Shown here: piece after piece, positions 17,998-25,856 of the stretch
Position numbering within the stretch: the stretch's first letter is position 1
Layout: every line of letters begins with the position of its first letter
From: Paraburkholderia phenazinium
Lineage (GTDB): Bacteria; Pseudomonadota; Gammaproteobacteria; Burkholderiales; Burkholderiaceae
Assembly (NCBI RefSeq): GCF_900141745.1
Contig: NZ_FSRM01000002.1
Span: forward strand, 1,922,001 to 1,986,000
DNA: 64,000 nucleotides
Direction of reading: 5' to 3'
Translations under genes and position numbers: made by a program
Notes under the pieces: model-generated
Database searches by the model: none
What the model was told of the DNA's origin: nothing
What the model saw: only the letters and a program-made list of their open reading frames with translations

Positions 17998-18488
17998 GGC
18001 GTGGCTCCGTCGGCGGCTGCATTGCCAGCATCTCCGTTACCGGCGTTACCGGCGTCCGCAGCAGTACCGGCAGTACGAGCAGCATCAGCGTCCCCAGCAG
18101 CACCAACGTTACTCGCGGCATTCACCGCGCAGCCAACCGGCGCAGCGCTGTGCGTAACAATGCGCATGCCTTGCGTGAGCAAAGTGGAACATGCCCGCAG
18201 ACGAACACCATCTTCGCTGCGCACCCAGCAATCCTGGCACGCGCCGATCAGGCAAAAACCGGCACGTGGTTCGCCACTGAATTCGCTGCGACGGACCTCG
18301 CGCTGCTGCGTCAGAATCGCAGTCAGCACAGTGTCGCCGTTCAAGGCACTAACCGGCTTGCCATCAAGCACGAAAGCGAGCGGCGCGCGCCGCAGCTCCG
18401 CGACGCGTACGAATTGCGGGCGGTGTTCAGCGGAGGATTCAGGTACGTGCAGCGTGCCGGACATGGTAGGCGAAGCAGAAGAAGTCAT
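17994..18488 (-). CDS. Small [2Fe-2S] subunit (HcnA/OoxC type) with Ala/Gly-rich tail
   Basis: A 164-aa protein. Residues ~25-115 form a ferredoxin-like domain, with PVSALNGDTVLTAIL, the cluster-binding GFCLIGACQDCWV and a fourth Cys in RACST. It is the small electron-transfer subunit of the three-part dehydrogenase. The last ~45 residues are a low-complexity Ala/Gly/Asp/Asn tail coded by imperfect short repeats, not expected in this family. Its ATG shares one base with the stop of the upstream permease (TGATG), and its stop overlaps the next start by four bases. Confidence 0.86.
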   Translation of the reverse strand: MTSSASPTMSGTLHVPESSAEHRPQFVRVAELRRAPLAFVLDGKPVSALNGDTVLTAILTQQREVRRSEFSGEPRAGFCLIGACQDCWVRSEDGVRLRACSTLLTQGMRIVTHSAAPVGCAVNAASNVGAAGDADAARTAGTAADAGNAGNGDAGNAAADGATP

Positions 18489-19282
18489 CAGTGCTGCCCG
18501 ATCAAAATGCGATTGAGCCCATACACGCGGTCGAGCAGCAGCATCGCGCCGGCCGTGATAAAGATCACCAGCGCAGAGACGGAGGCCATCATCGGATCGA
18601 TCGATTCGGTCGCATACATGTACATGCGCACCGGCAGCGTGATGGTTTGCGGCGAGGTGACGAAGATCGACATCGTCAGTTCATCGAAGCTGTTGATGAA
18701 AGCGAGCAGCCATCCACCGGTGATGCCGGGCAGGATCATCGGAAAAGTGATGCGGCGGAACGTGGTCCACGCATCCGCACCGAGCGACGCGGCCGCATGC
18801 TCGACGCTGCGATCGAGACCACTGACCGAGGCGAGCACGAGCCGCATCACAAACGGCGTGATGATGATCATATGGGCCAGCACGAGCCATGCGAACGAGC
18901 CGGTTGCACCGATCAGCGCGAAAAAGCGCAGCAACGCAATGCCCAGCACGAGACCGGGAATCACCAGCGGCGACAGCAGCAAACCGTTCAGAAAGCCGCG
19001 CCCAGGAAAGCGCGCCCGGCCGATGGCAAGTGCAGCCGGCAGCGCGACGATCAGCGACAGCGTGGCCGACGCGAAGGCAAGCTTGAGACTGTTGAAGAAC
19101 GCCGAGATGAAGTCGGGATAGTCGAGGATCGCGCGGAACCAGCGCAGCGAGAAACCGTGCGTGGGCAACGTCAGCGTCTCGTCGGGCGTGAAGGCGACCA
19201 GTACCACGATCGCAAGGGGAGCCAGCACGAACAGGATCACGAGCGCATGAAAGAGTAGCGCGAGAGGGCCGTTTTTTCTCAT
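18488..19282 (-). CDS. ABC transporter permease (PotC type)
   Basis: A 264-aa inner-membrane permease with about six hydrophobic helices. The EAA loop reads HAAASLGADAWTTFRRITFPMI, and SFDELTMSIFVTSP is characteristic of the spermidine/putrescine-type PotC family. It forms a heterodimer with the next permease. The stop codon overlaps the start of the [2Fe-2S] gene by one base, which ties transport and oxidation into one transcript. Confidence 0.93.
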   Translation of the reverse strand: MRKNGPLALLFHALVILFVLAPLAIVVLVAFTPDETLTLPTHGFSLRWFRAILDYPDFISAFFNSLKLAFASATLSLIVALPAALAIGRARFPGRGFLNGLLLSPLVIPGLVLGIALLRFFALIGATGSFAWLVLAHMIIITPFVMRLVLASVSGLDRSVEHAAASLGADAWTTFRRITFPMILPGITGGWLLAFINSFDELTMSIFVTSPQTITLPVRMYMYATESIDPMMASVSALVIFITAGAMLLLDRVYGLNRILIGQH

Positions 19283-19304
19283 CGTAGTCTCGTCGTCTGG
19301 TGGA

Positions 19305-20282
19305 TTAGCCCATGCTCCGGGCGTACCTGCGCTCCAGCAGCCGGTAGTAGGTCAACATCACGATCAGGTTCGCAATCAGCAGCAGCACGGCGATGGTGGC
19401 GCCGAGCGGCCAGTTCAGCGAGCTGAGGAATTCGTCGTAGACGGCCGTGGCGGCCACCTTCAGGCGTCGTCCACCGAGCAGGCCCGGAATCGCAAAGGCG
19501 CTCGCGGACAGGCCGAACACCATCAGGCTGCCGGACAGGATGCCCGGCGTCAGTTGCGGCAACACGATGCGCCGCAGCGTCGTGGCAGGCGAGGCCATCA
19601 GCGACAGTGCGGCGTTTTCGGTTTGCGGGTCGAGCTTCTGCAGGGCTGTCCACACGGGGATCACCATGAACGGCAGCATCACGTGCACGAGAGCGATGAC
19701 GATCGCGAAGGTCGTGTATTCGAGCTTGTATGGTCCGAGACCCACCAGGGCGAATGCCTGATTCACCAGGCCGCCCGGATTGAGCAGCATGCTCCAGCCA
19801 AATGCCCGCACCACCACCGACACCAGCAACGGCGCCAGGATCACCAGCAGGAACAGCGAGCGCCACGGATCGCGCATGCGCGACAGGACATACGCTTCGG
19901 GTGTGCCGATCACCACGCACAACAAGGTCGTCACGAACGCAATGCCGAAAGTGCGCAGGAAGATCGTGTGGAAGTAGCTCGACGTCAACACTTCCGCGTA
20001 GTTGCCGAACTGGAATGCAGCAATCGGACCACTCGCAGGATCGAAGCGGTAGAAGGTCAGCACGAGCGTCATCGCGAGCGGGATCAGCACCAGCGCTGCG
20101 AAGAGCAGGAAGGCGGGTGCGCACATCAGCCATAGCGGGACAAAGGCATGCCATGGCGCGCGGCGTGTGCTTCCGGCGCGGTGACCACTATCGCCGTTGC
20201 TGCCGTTGCCGCTCTCGTTGGCGTTGCCTGTGCTATCGGCGTTGTTCGCGTTATCAGAGGAAAGAGGCGGCGCGCTAGCCAT
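19305..20282 (-). CDS. ABC transporter permease (PotB type) with Asn/Ser/Gly-rich head
   Basis: A 325-aa permease. The first ~45 residues are a hydrophilic Asn/Ser/Gly low-complexity stretch, after which helix one begins (PLWLMCAPAFLLFAALVLI). The EAA loop reads NAALSLMASPATTLRRIVLPQL. The head is coded by imperfect short repeats and is not part of the usual fold. The start overlaps the end of the ATPase gene by eight bases. A later start cannot be ruled out, but no Met occurs before the first helix other than the initial one. Confidence 0.9.
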   Translation of the reverse strand: MASAPPLSSDNANNADSTGNANESGNGSNGDSGHRAGSTRRAPWHAFVPLWLMCAPAFLLFAALVLIPLAMTLVLTFYRFDPASGPIAAFQFGNYAEVLTSSYFHTIFLRTFGIAFVTTLLCVVIGTPEAYVLSRMRDPWRSLFLLVILAPLLVSVVVRAFGWSMLLNPGGLVNQAFALVGLGPYKLEYTTFAIVIALVHVMLPFMVIPVWTALQKLDPQTENAALSLMASPATTLRRIVLPQLTPGILSGSLMVFGLSASAFAIPGLLGGRRLKVAATAVYDEFLSSLNWPLGATIAVLLLIANLIVMLTYYRLLERRYARSMG

Positions 20283-21366
20283 GGCGTGCCTCCCGCTGCA
20301 CGAAGCGGATCGCGTCGCTATTCCAGTCCACGCCGACCGTGGCGCCTTCCGCTAAAGGTTCCGTACCTTCGTTCTGGCAACACACCAGCACTTCGCCGAG
20401 CTTCGAGTCCACCCGGTACAGCCATTGGCTGCCCAGGAAAAAGCGGCTGGTGACGGTGGCGGGCAGACGTCCCGCGCCCGCTGCGCAGAGCCGTAGTTTT
20501 TCGGGGCGAATGCATAGGGTGACGGCATCGCCGATGTTGACGACGCGCTCGCGCATCGGCAGTTGTGCGGTATTGCCGGTCTCGGCGAGATCGTGGCCGA
20601 GGTCGATGCGGATGTCGTTGCCATCGCGCGCGACGATCTTGCCCGGCAGCATGTTGGCCTTGCCGATGAACTGCGAAACGAAGTGGTTTTCGGGGCGCTC
20701 ATACGCGCGATACGGCGTATCGACCTGCGTGATGCGACCCGCTTCCATCACGACGACGCGGTCGCTGATCGACAGCGCTTCCGACTGGTCGTGCGTGACC
20801 ATGATGGTGGTCGTGCCGATCTTGCGCTGGATCGCGCGCAGTTCGAACTGCATGTCCTCGCGCAACTTGGCGTCGAGATTCGACATCGGTTCGTCGAGCA
20901 GCAGCACGGGCGGCGCGATGACGATGGCGCGCGCCAGCGCCACACGTTGCCGCTGGCCGCCGGAGAGTTCGCGTGGAAAGCGGTGTGCGAGCGTGTCGAG
21001 CCGCACCAGTGCCAGCGCTTCACGTACCCGTTCGGCGCGTTCGGTTTTGCCGATGCCGCGCATTTCCAGACCGAAAGCGACGTTCTGCGCGACGCTCATG
21101 TGCGGAAACAGCGCGTAGCTCTGGAACACGATGCCGAGTCCACGCTGGTTAGGCCTGGTATGTGTGATGTCGCGGCCATCGAGCACGATGCGCCCGCGTG
21201 TGGTCTCGACGAAGCCCGCGATCATCTGCAGCGTGGTGGTCTTGCCGCAACCGGAAGGACCGAGCAGCGAAACGAATTCGCCCTTTTCCACCGACAAATT
21301 GACGTCGGCGACGGCATGCAGGTCGCCGAACGTTTTCGTCACGTCCGTGAGTGTGAGGAACGACAT
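20275..21366 (-). CDS. ABC transporter ATPase (PotA type)
   Basis: A 363-aa ATPase: Walker A GPSGCGKTT, signature LSGGQRQRVALARA, Walker B VLLLDEPMSNLDAKLRED and switch His in VTHDQSEAL. The C-terminal ~120 residues form the TOBE regulatory domain usual for PotA/FbpC proteins. It is the first gene of the seven-gene operon, read away from the IclR gene. The promoter must lie in the 302-base divergent region, which is rich in GGAAT half-sites. Confidence 0.94.
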   Translation of the reverse strand: MSFLTLTDVTKTFGDLHAVADVNLSVEKGEFVSLLGPSGCGKTTTLQMIAGFVETTRGRIVLDGRDITHTRPNQRGLGIVFQSYALFPHMSVAQNVAFGLEMRGIGKTERAERVREALALVRLDTLAHRFPRELSGGQRQRVALARAIVIAPPVLLLDEPMSNLDAKLREDMQFELRAIQRKIGTTTIMVTHDQSEALSISDRVVVMEAGRITQVDTPYRAYERPENHFVSQFIGKANMLPGKIVARDGNDIRIDLGHDLAETGNTAQLPMRERVVNIGDAVTLCIRPEKLRLCAAGAGRLPATVTSRFFLGSQWLYRVDSKLGEVLVCCQNEGTEPLAEGATVGVDWNSDAIRFVQREARHG

Positions 21367-21460
21367 GATGTGGCCTTTCGGTGGCTCGGCACCGGCTGAA
21401 TCGACAACGCTTCTGATGGAGCCGACTCTAGCTAGCCAAATTATGCGTCGTCAAATGCAA

Positions 21461-21538
21461 ATTCCGTTTGGCGGTATAAGAATGGAAAAAATTCCATTGA
21501 TCGGAATGAATTGTTCGGAATGGCGGTGCATCATTCCG
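21461..21538. promoter_or_regulatory. Cluster of GGAAT inverted repeats (probable IclR-type operators)
   Basis: Inside the divergent gap are a 7-bp inverted repeat AATGGAA-N4-TTCCATT (21481-21498), a second one CGGAATG-N9-CATTCCG (21516-21538), and single CGGAAT-type half-sites at 21462 and 21502. The first resembles the TGGAA...TTCCA operators described for IclR-family proteins. The rest of the gap (21367-21460) shows nothing else clear. Confidence 0.6.
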
Positions 21539-21635
21539 CTCTGTGATACGCGAGGAATCCCCAATATTCAGGAGGAAGTGCGTGCGCGAGGGTAGCGGAC
21601 GGCTATTCCATTGACGAATAAAAATCTTTATAGTG

Positions 21636-21650
21636 TTCCGTACAGTGGAA
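21636..21650. promoter_or_regulatory. TTCC-N7-GGAA site near the IclR gene start
   Basis: TTCC at 21636-21639 and GGAA at 21647-21650 flank seven bases, directly after a TATAGT (21629-21634) that could be the -10 box. The position between promoter and start codon would suit autorepression by the IclR protein. Confidence 0.45.
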
Positions 21651-21668
21651 TAAGTTTGAGGAAAAACT

Positions 21669-22556
21669 ATGAATGCTGCCGCAAAGCGAGGGGTTGCTCA
21701 TGCCGACACGCCCGATGCCCCCGACGCACCCGACGCACCCGGCACGGGCATGCTGCAGCGCTCGTTTGCCGTCATCCGCGCCTTGGCCGATGCGCAACCC
21801 GATGGCGGGCGCGTCACCCGGCTAGCGAAAGCGGTGGGGCTGACCCAGGGCACGGTACACCGCATCCTGCACGCGCTGATCGCGGAGGGAATGGTCGAGC
21901 AGGACGAGAATTCGAAGCTGTATCGCCTGAGCGTCGAGTTCTTTGCGCTCGCGGCTCAGGCGGGCAATCCGAGCGGCATGCGCACGCTGTGCCGGCCGGC
22001 GTTGTTGCGATTGTGCGCGAGCCTTGGCGACACGATTTTCCTGCTGGTCAAAAGCAGTTTCGACGCGGTGTGTCTGGACATCTGCGAAGGGCCGTTCCCG
22101 ATTCGCTCGTTCACCGGCGATATTGGCGGGCGCGTGGCACTTGGCGTTGGGCAGGGGAGTCTCGCGATTCTGGCGTTTCTTCCGGAAGCCGAGCGTGAGG
22201 AAATCATTCGCTTCAATGTGCCGCGCATTCGCGGCTACGGCGTGCTCGACGAAGTCTATTTGCGTACCGAAATCGAACGGGTGCGGCAACTCGGGTACGC
22301 AGGCCGCAATAGCGGCGTGCTGGACGGCATGGCCGGCGTGGCGGTGCCGATTCTCGACCGCACCGGCGTGGCGGTGGCGGCGCTCAGCGTCGGAACGCTA
22401 GCCGCGCGTCTCGGCGACGACCGTCTGCCGATGGTGGTCGAATTATTGCGGCGCCAGGCTCAGGCACTCGGACCGCAGACCAACCCGTTCGATGTGGCAT
22501 TGCGCCGGCCAATGCATGGCCTCTCACGTGTCATGACGAACGAGCGGGTGGCCTGA
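21669..22556 (+). CDS. IclR-family transcriptional regulator
   Basis: A 295-aa regulator. The N-terminus carries a DAPDAPDAP tract coded by a 9-base tandem repeat; the winged helix follows (GRVTRLAKAVGLTQGTVHRILHALIAEGMVEQDENSKLYRL), then the C-terminal ligand-binding domain with GRVALGVGQGSLAILAFLP and GVAVPILDRTGVAVAALSVG. GAGGAA precedes the ATG. It is divergent from the importer/dehydrogenase operon and probably controls it in response to the imported compound. Confidence 0.93.
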   Translation: MNAAAKRGVAHADTPDAPDAPDAPGTGMLQRSFAVIRALADAQPDGGRVTRLAKAVGLTQGTVHRILHALIAEGMVEQDENSKLYRLSVEFFALAAQAGNPSGMRTLCRPALLRLCASLGDTIFLLVKSSFDAVCLDICEGPFPIRSFTGDIGGRVALGVGQGSLAILAFLPEAEREEIIRFNVPRIRGYGVLDEVYLRTEIERVRQLGYAGRNSGVLDGMAGVAVPILDRTGVAVAALSVGTLAARLGDDRLPMVVELLRRQAQALGPQTNPFDVALRRPMHGLSRVMTNERVA

Positions 22557-22579
22557 CCGAAGGTGGCGGGGCGCCCTTA

Positions 22580-23152
22580 TCAGAACAATCTCGGTGTTCC
22601 GACCCAAACCACCAGCGATTCGCCGCGCGCCGTATTGGCCCAGCTATGCGGCACGGTCGACTCGTAGTGCGCGCTATCGCCTGCCTGTAGCGCAAATGTC
22701 TTGCCTTCCAGTGTCAACGAGACCTTGCCGCTGATCACATACAGAAATTCTTCGCCTGCATGGGTGTTCACCTCGGAGCGTTTCTGTCCTGGGGGCATCT
22801 TCACCAGAATCGCTTCGAGCTGACGGCCGCCTGTCAGGTTGGTCAGGCGCGCGAACAGGTTCGCAGAGTCGGCGAAACCGAAAAACTTCAGCTGGTTGCC
22901 GCGGCTGACCGAGCGTTCTTCGCTGGGCGTGTCGACGAAATACTGCACGGTGACGCCGAGCGCGCTGGCGATCCCCGCTAGCGACGTCAGCGAAGGCGTG
23001 GCGAGGCCGCGTTCCACCTGCGAGAGGAAGGGTTTTGAAATGCGTGCTGCTGTGGCTGTGTCATCGAGTGTGCGCTTCAGCCGCTGGCGCAGCGCGCGTA
23101 TCTTGCTACCCAGCTCGAGGGCCGGATTTTTGTTTTCAGTTTTCGTGACCAT
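22580..23152 (-). CDS. XRE-family regulator with C-terminal cupin domain
   Basis: A 190-aa protein. An HTH domain lies at about residues 15-70 ([39 protein letters not shown]), followed by a cupin barrel with VNTHAGEEFLYVISGKVSLTLEGK and HYESTVPHSWANT. Regulators with this layout usually sense amino acids, amines or sulfur compounds and control adjacent catabolic or transport genes. I chose the start at 23152 (MVTKTENK); the Shine-Dalgarno sequence is poor. It is divergent from the peptide transporter across 503 bases and may regulate it. Confidence 0.88.
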   Translation of the reverse strand: MVTKTENKNPALELGSKIRALRQRLKRTLDDTATAARISKPFLSQVERGLATPSLTSLAGIASALGVTVQYFVDTPSEERSVSRGNQLKFFGFADSANLFARLTNLTGGRQLEAILVKMPPGQKRSEVNTHAGEEFLYVISGKVSLTLEGKTFALQAGDSAHYESTVPHSWANTARGESLVVWVGTPRLF

Positions 23153-23180
23153 AGCGAGATGAATCAGCCCGTCAAAATAT

Positions 23181-23197
23181 GTTTGATTTAAGTAAAC
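23181..23197. promoter_or_regulatory. Near-palindrome upstream of the XRE-cupin gene
   Basis: GTTTGATTTAAGTAAAC has matching ends (GTTT/AAAC) and a TT-A-AA centre, 29 bases upstream of the regulator start. It is a candidate self-operator in an AT-rich patch. Confidence 0.4.
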
Positions 23198-23655
23198 AAA
23201 ATTTGATAGCCTTGTAGGCCATCGCACTAGCGCGAGTATGCCCGGGGGCGTTTTTTTTCGAAATAAACTCTCTATAGTGCCAGAAGCCCATTCTGGTCGG
23301 CAGTTTGCTCAGTGACAGGTGCCGTCCGGAGGCGCAGCAGAGGATAGCAGCGTCTATTTGGAATTCGCACCATTCATGCATCTGGCGCTTAAATTACGCG
23401 ATGCGTTTGGAGTAATGGATGATATCGCGCGGCAGGCATGGGAAAAATGTTCGATTGCCCTTACGTGGTGTTACCTGCATCAGTGAATTCCCTGAGTGAC
23501 GCGGAGGTTGGCACTCAGGAGAATCGCGAGCGCTCGCGAAGCGGCATAAGCTTTCGGTTCGCTTGCTCCTTGAAATCCCGCGCACGGCGATCCTGGGCGC
23601 GGACATACGGGCGGCGCGCTCACCGAAGCGCGCCGTTGCCAAGAACACGAGATTA
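23198..23655. other. Long intergenic region before the peptide transporter
   Basis: About 460 bases hold no convincing gene. TCTATAGTGCC near 23270 could be a -10 region. The short frames on either strand have no start signals or recognisable content. Confidence 0.5.
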
Positions 23656-25179
23656 ATGATGAATTCAACCGTATCCCAGACTCGATCGTTTTCGACCGTC
23701 TTCCTGATCGAGCTGTGGGAGCGTTTCGGCTACTACGGAATGGCCGCGCTGTTGGTCCTGTTCATGATCGACAAGCTCGGCTTCACCGACAGTCATGCCA
23801 CGCTCACCTGGGGCGCGTTTACGGCGCTCGTGTATGCCGCGCCGTCGGTAGGCGGTTGGATCGGCGACAAGATCCTCGGCGCCCGCCGCACGATGGTGTT
23901 CGGCGCACTGGTGCTGTGCTGCGGGTATCTGATGCTGGCGATGCCGAATGATCAGCTCGGCTACATGTATGGCTCGCTTGGCGTGATCGTCGTGGGCAAT
24001 GGCCTCTTCAAGGCCAATGCGGCGAATCTGGTGCGCCGCATCTATGAAGGCGACGACGCGCGTATCGACAGCGCGTTCACGATCTACTACATGGCCGTCA
24101 ACATCGGCTCGACGGTGTCGATGCTCGCCACGCCGTGGATCAAGGACCATTGGGGGTGGCATGCAGCCTTCGCCGTGTGCTGCGGCGGCATGCTGCTCGC
24201 CGTGGTGAATTACTTCATCATGTTCCGCACGCTGGCGCATGTGGGTTCTGCACCGGACTCCGAACCGATCCGCTGGGATCGCGTGGGCATGGTGGTAATC
24301 GGTGGCGCCGCGCTCGGCCTCGCAACCATGTTCGTGCTGCAGCATAAGGCGATTGCCGTGGCCTGCGTTTACACGGCAGGTGTCGCGATTCTGGCGATCT
24401 TCGGCTACATGCTCGCGAAATGCGAACAGTCGGAACGCGCCGGTCTGATTGCTGCGCTGGTTCTCACACTGCAGGCGATCCTGTTTTTCGTGTTCTATCA
24501 GCAGATGTCCACGTCGCTTACGCTGTTTGCGGTTCGCAATGTCGATCCGCATTTCTACGTGCTCGGCACTTCGCTCTTCACCTGGAGCGCGGCGCAGTTC
24601 CAGGCGCTCAATCCGATCTGGATCATGCTGCTGAGCCCGATTCTCGCGGTGATGTACACGCGGGCGGCGAAGAGCGGCAACGATGTGTCGGTGGCGGTGA
24701 AGTATGCGATTGGCTTCGCGGTCGTCGCAGCGGGCTTCTTTGTCTACGCAGTGAGCGGTCGTTATGCGGTGGACGGCCGGGTGTCGTCGTGGTTCATGGT
24801 GGGTGGCTACGGCCTGTATTCGCTCGGCGAACTGCTGGTGAGCGGCTTGGGTCTCGCGATGATCGCGCGCTACGTGCCGGCGCGTATGAGCGGCTTTCTG
24901 ATGGGCGCGTACTTCGTGGCGAGCGGTGTGTCGCAATACCTCGGCAGCGTGGTGGCGAACTTCGCGCAGATGCCTTCCGGCGATCTCGATCCGCTGCAGT
25001 CGCTGCCGCTCTATACGAAACTTTTTATGGGCCTCGGCTGGCTCGCGGCGCTCGGTGCGCTGGTGGCCGTTCTGCTGTTGCCGCTGATGAACCGCCTGTC
25101 GCGCGAGCATCATCGCAGTTCGAACGAAGCGCGCGAGACCGCGCAGGCTGAAGGGCAACTGTCTGCCGCAGCGAAGTAA
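23656..25179 (+). CDS. POT-family proton-coupled oligopeptide transporter
   Basis: A 507-aa membrane protein of the PTR2/DtpA family. The N-terminal helix carries the family motif ELWERFGYYGMAALLVLFM (ExxERF), and GGWIGDKILGARRTMVFGAL and GNGLFKANAANLVRRIYE fit the family's second signature. About 14 hydrophobic helices are visible. It probably imports di- and tripeptides with protons. Start 23656 (MMNSTVSQ) or 23659 both lack a strong Shine-Dalgarno sequence; the in-frame extension from 23563 does not look like a membrane-protein N-terminus. Confidence 0.92.
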   Translation: MMNSTVSQTRSFSTVFLIELWERFGYYGMAALLVLFMIDKLGFTDSHATLTWGAFTALVYAAPSVGGWIGDKILGARRTMVFGALVLCCGYLMLAMPNDQLGYMYGSLGVIVVGNGLFKANAANLVRRIYEGDDARIDSAFTIYYMAVNIGSTVSMLATPWIKDHWGWHAAFAVCCGGMLLAVVNYFIMFRTLAHVGSAPDSEPIRWDRVGMVVIGGAALGLATMFVLQHKAIAVACVYTAGVAILAIFGYMLAKCEQSERAGLIAALVLTLQAILFFVFYQQMSTSLTLFAVRNVDPHFYVLGTSLFTWSAAQFQALNPIWIMLLSPILAVMYTRAAKSGNDVSVAVKYAIGFAVVAAGFFVYAVSGRYAVDGRVSSWFMVGGYGLYSLGELLVSGLGLAMIARYVPARMSGFLMGAYFVASGVSQYLGSVVANFAQMPSGDLDPLQSLPLYTKLFMGLGWLAALGALVAVLLLPLMNRLSREHHRSSNEARETAQAEGQLSAAAK

Positions 25180-25215
25180 ATATCAGACGGGAACGGATGC
25201 CGTTTCCCGCTCGAT

Positions 25216-25258
25216 AAACGGAACAGGGCGTGCCTTTGCGGCGCGCCCTGTTCCGTTT
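25216..25258. terminator. 15-bp perfect hairpin between convergent genes
   Basis: AAACGGAACAGGGCG (25216-25230) pairs fully with CGCCCTGTTCCGTTT (25244-25258) around a 13-base loop. It lies between the transporter stop and the convergent AhpD-like gene and can act in both directions. A smaller hairpin (GGAACGG/CCGTTTCC) precedes it near 25191. Confidence 0.75.
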
Positions 25259-25307
25259 ACGGCCTTGTTTTATGGCCGCTTCCTGTCACTGCGCTGTGCG
25301 GCTTCAT

Positions 25308-25745
25308 TCATTCCGGAATCTTGCGAAAGCCGACCGAGATCCGGTTCCAACCGTTGATCGCGACCACCAGCATCGTCAGGTCGGCCAGTTCCTGATCGGT
25401 GAAATGCGGTCTTACCGCGTCCCACACTGCATCCGGCACATGAGTCTGGGCAACCAGCGTGAGCGCTTCCGTCCATTCGAGCGCTGCGCGTTCGCGTGCG
25501 CTGAAGAATGGCGCTTCGCGCCAGACAACGATGGACGCCAGACGCCGCTCCGTTTCGCCGCCTTTGCGCGCATCGGTAGTATGCATGTCGACACAGAACG
25601 CGCAGCCGTTGATCTGCGAGGCGCGCAGTCGCACGAGTTCCATCAGCGGCTTCTCGAGACCGCATTCGCTGACGGCCTTTTCAAGCGCCATCATGGCGCG
25701 GGTGCCGGTGGGGCTCGCTTTGTAGAAGTCGAGACGGGATTGCAT
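25308..25745 (-). CDS. AhpD-like carboxymuconolactone decarboxylase-family protein
   Basis: A 145-aa all-helical protein. The redox motif is in RLRASQINGCAFCVDMHTTDA, i.e. CxxC followed by a His, as in AhpD-type alkylhydroperoxidases, and EREAPFF-S-RERAALEWTEALTLV fits the family (residues near 65-90). It probably reduces peroxides or a partner disulfide. It is divergent from the MocR regulator at 25857, which may control it. Confidence 0.9.
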   Translation of the reverse strand: MQSRLDFYKASPTGTRAMMALEKAVSECGLEKPLMELVRLRASQINGCAFCVDMHTTDARKGGETERRLASIVVWREAPFFSARERAALEWTEALTLVAQTHVPDAVWDAVRPHFTDQELADLTMLVVAINGWNRISVGFRKIPE

Positions 25746-25856
25746 GATTTGCTCCTGATTGAAAATGTCCGCAAGACGGGACCACGAACGTCAGCTTAGG
25801 CCTTAGATTGGTCGTATAAAATAGCCATTTATCGACTATTTCAGGTAGCCACTTCG

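Noticed and set aside
23394..23648. Minus-strand frame before the peptide transporter
   Set aside because: No start signal or known motif; lies in the leader region of the transporter gene.
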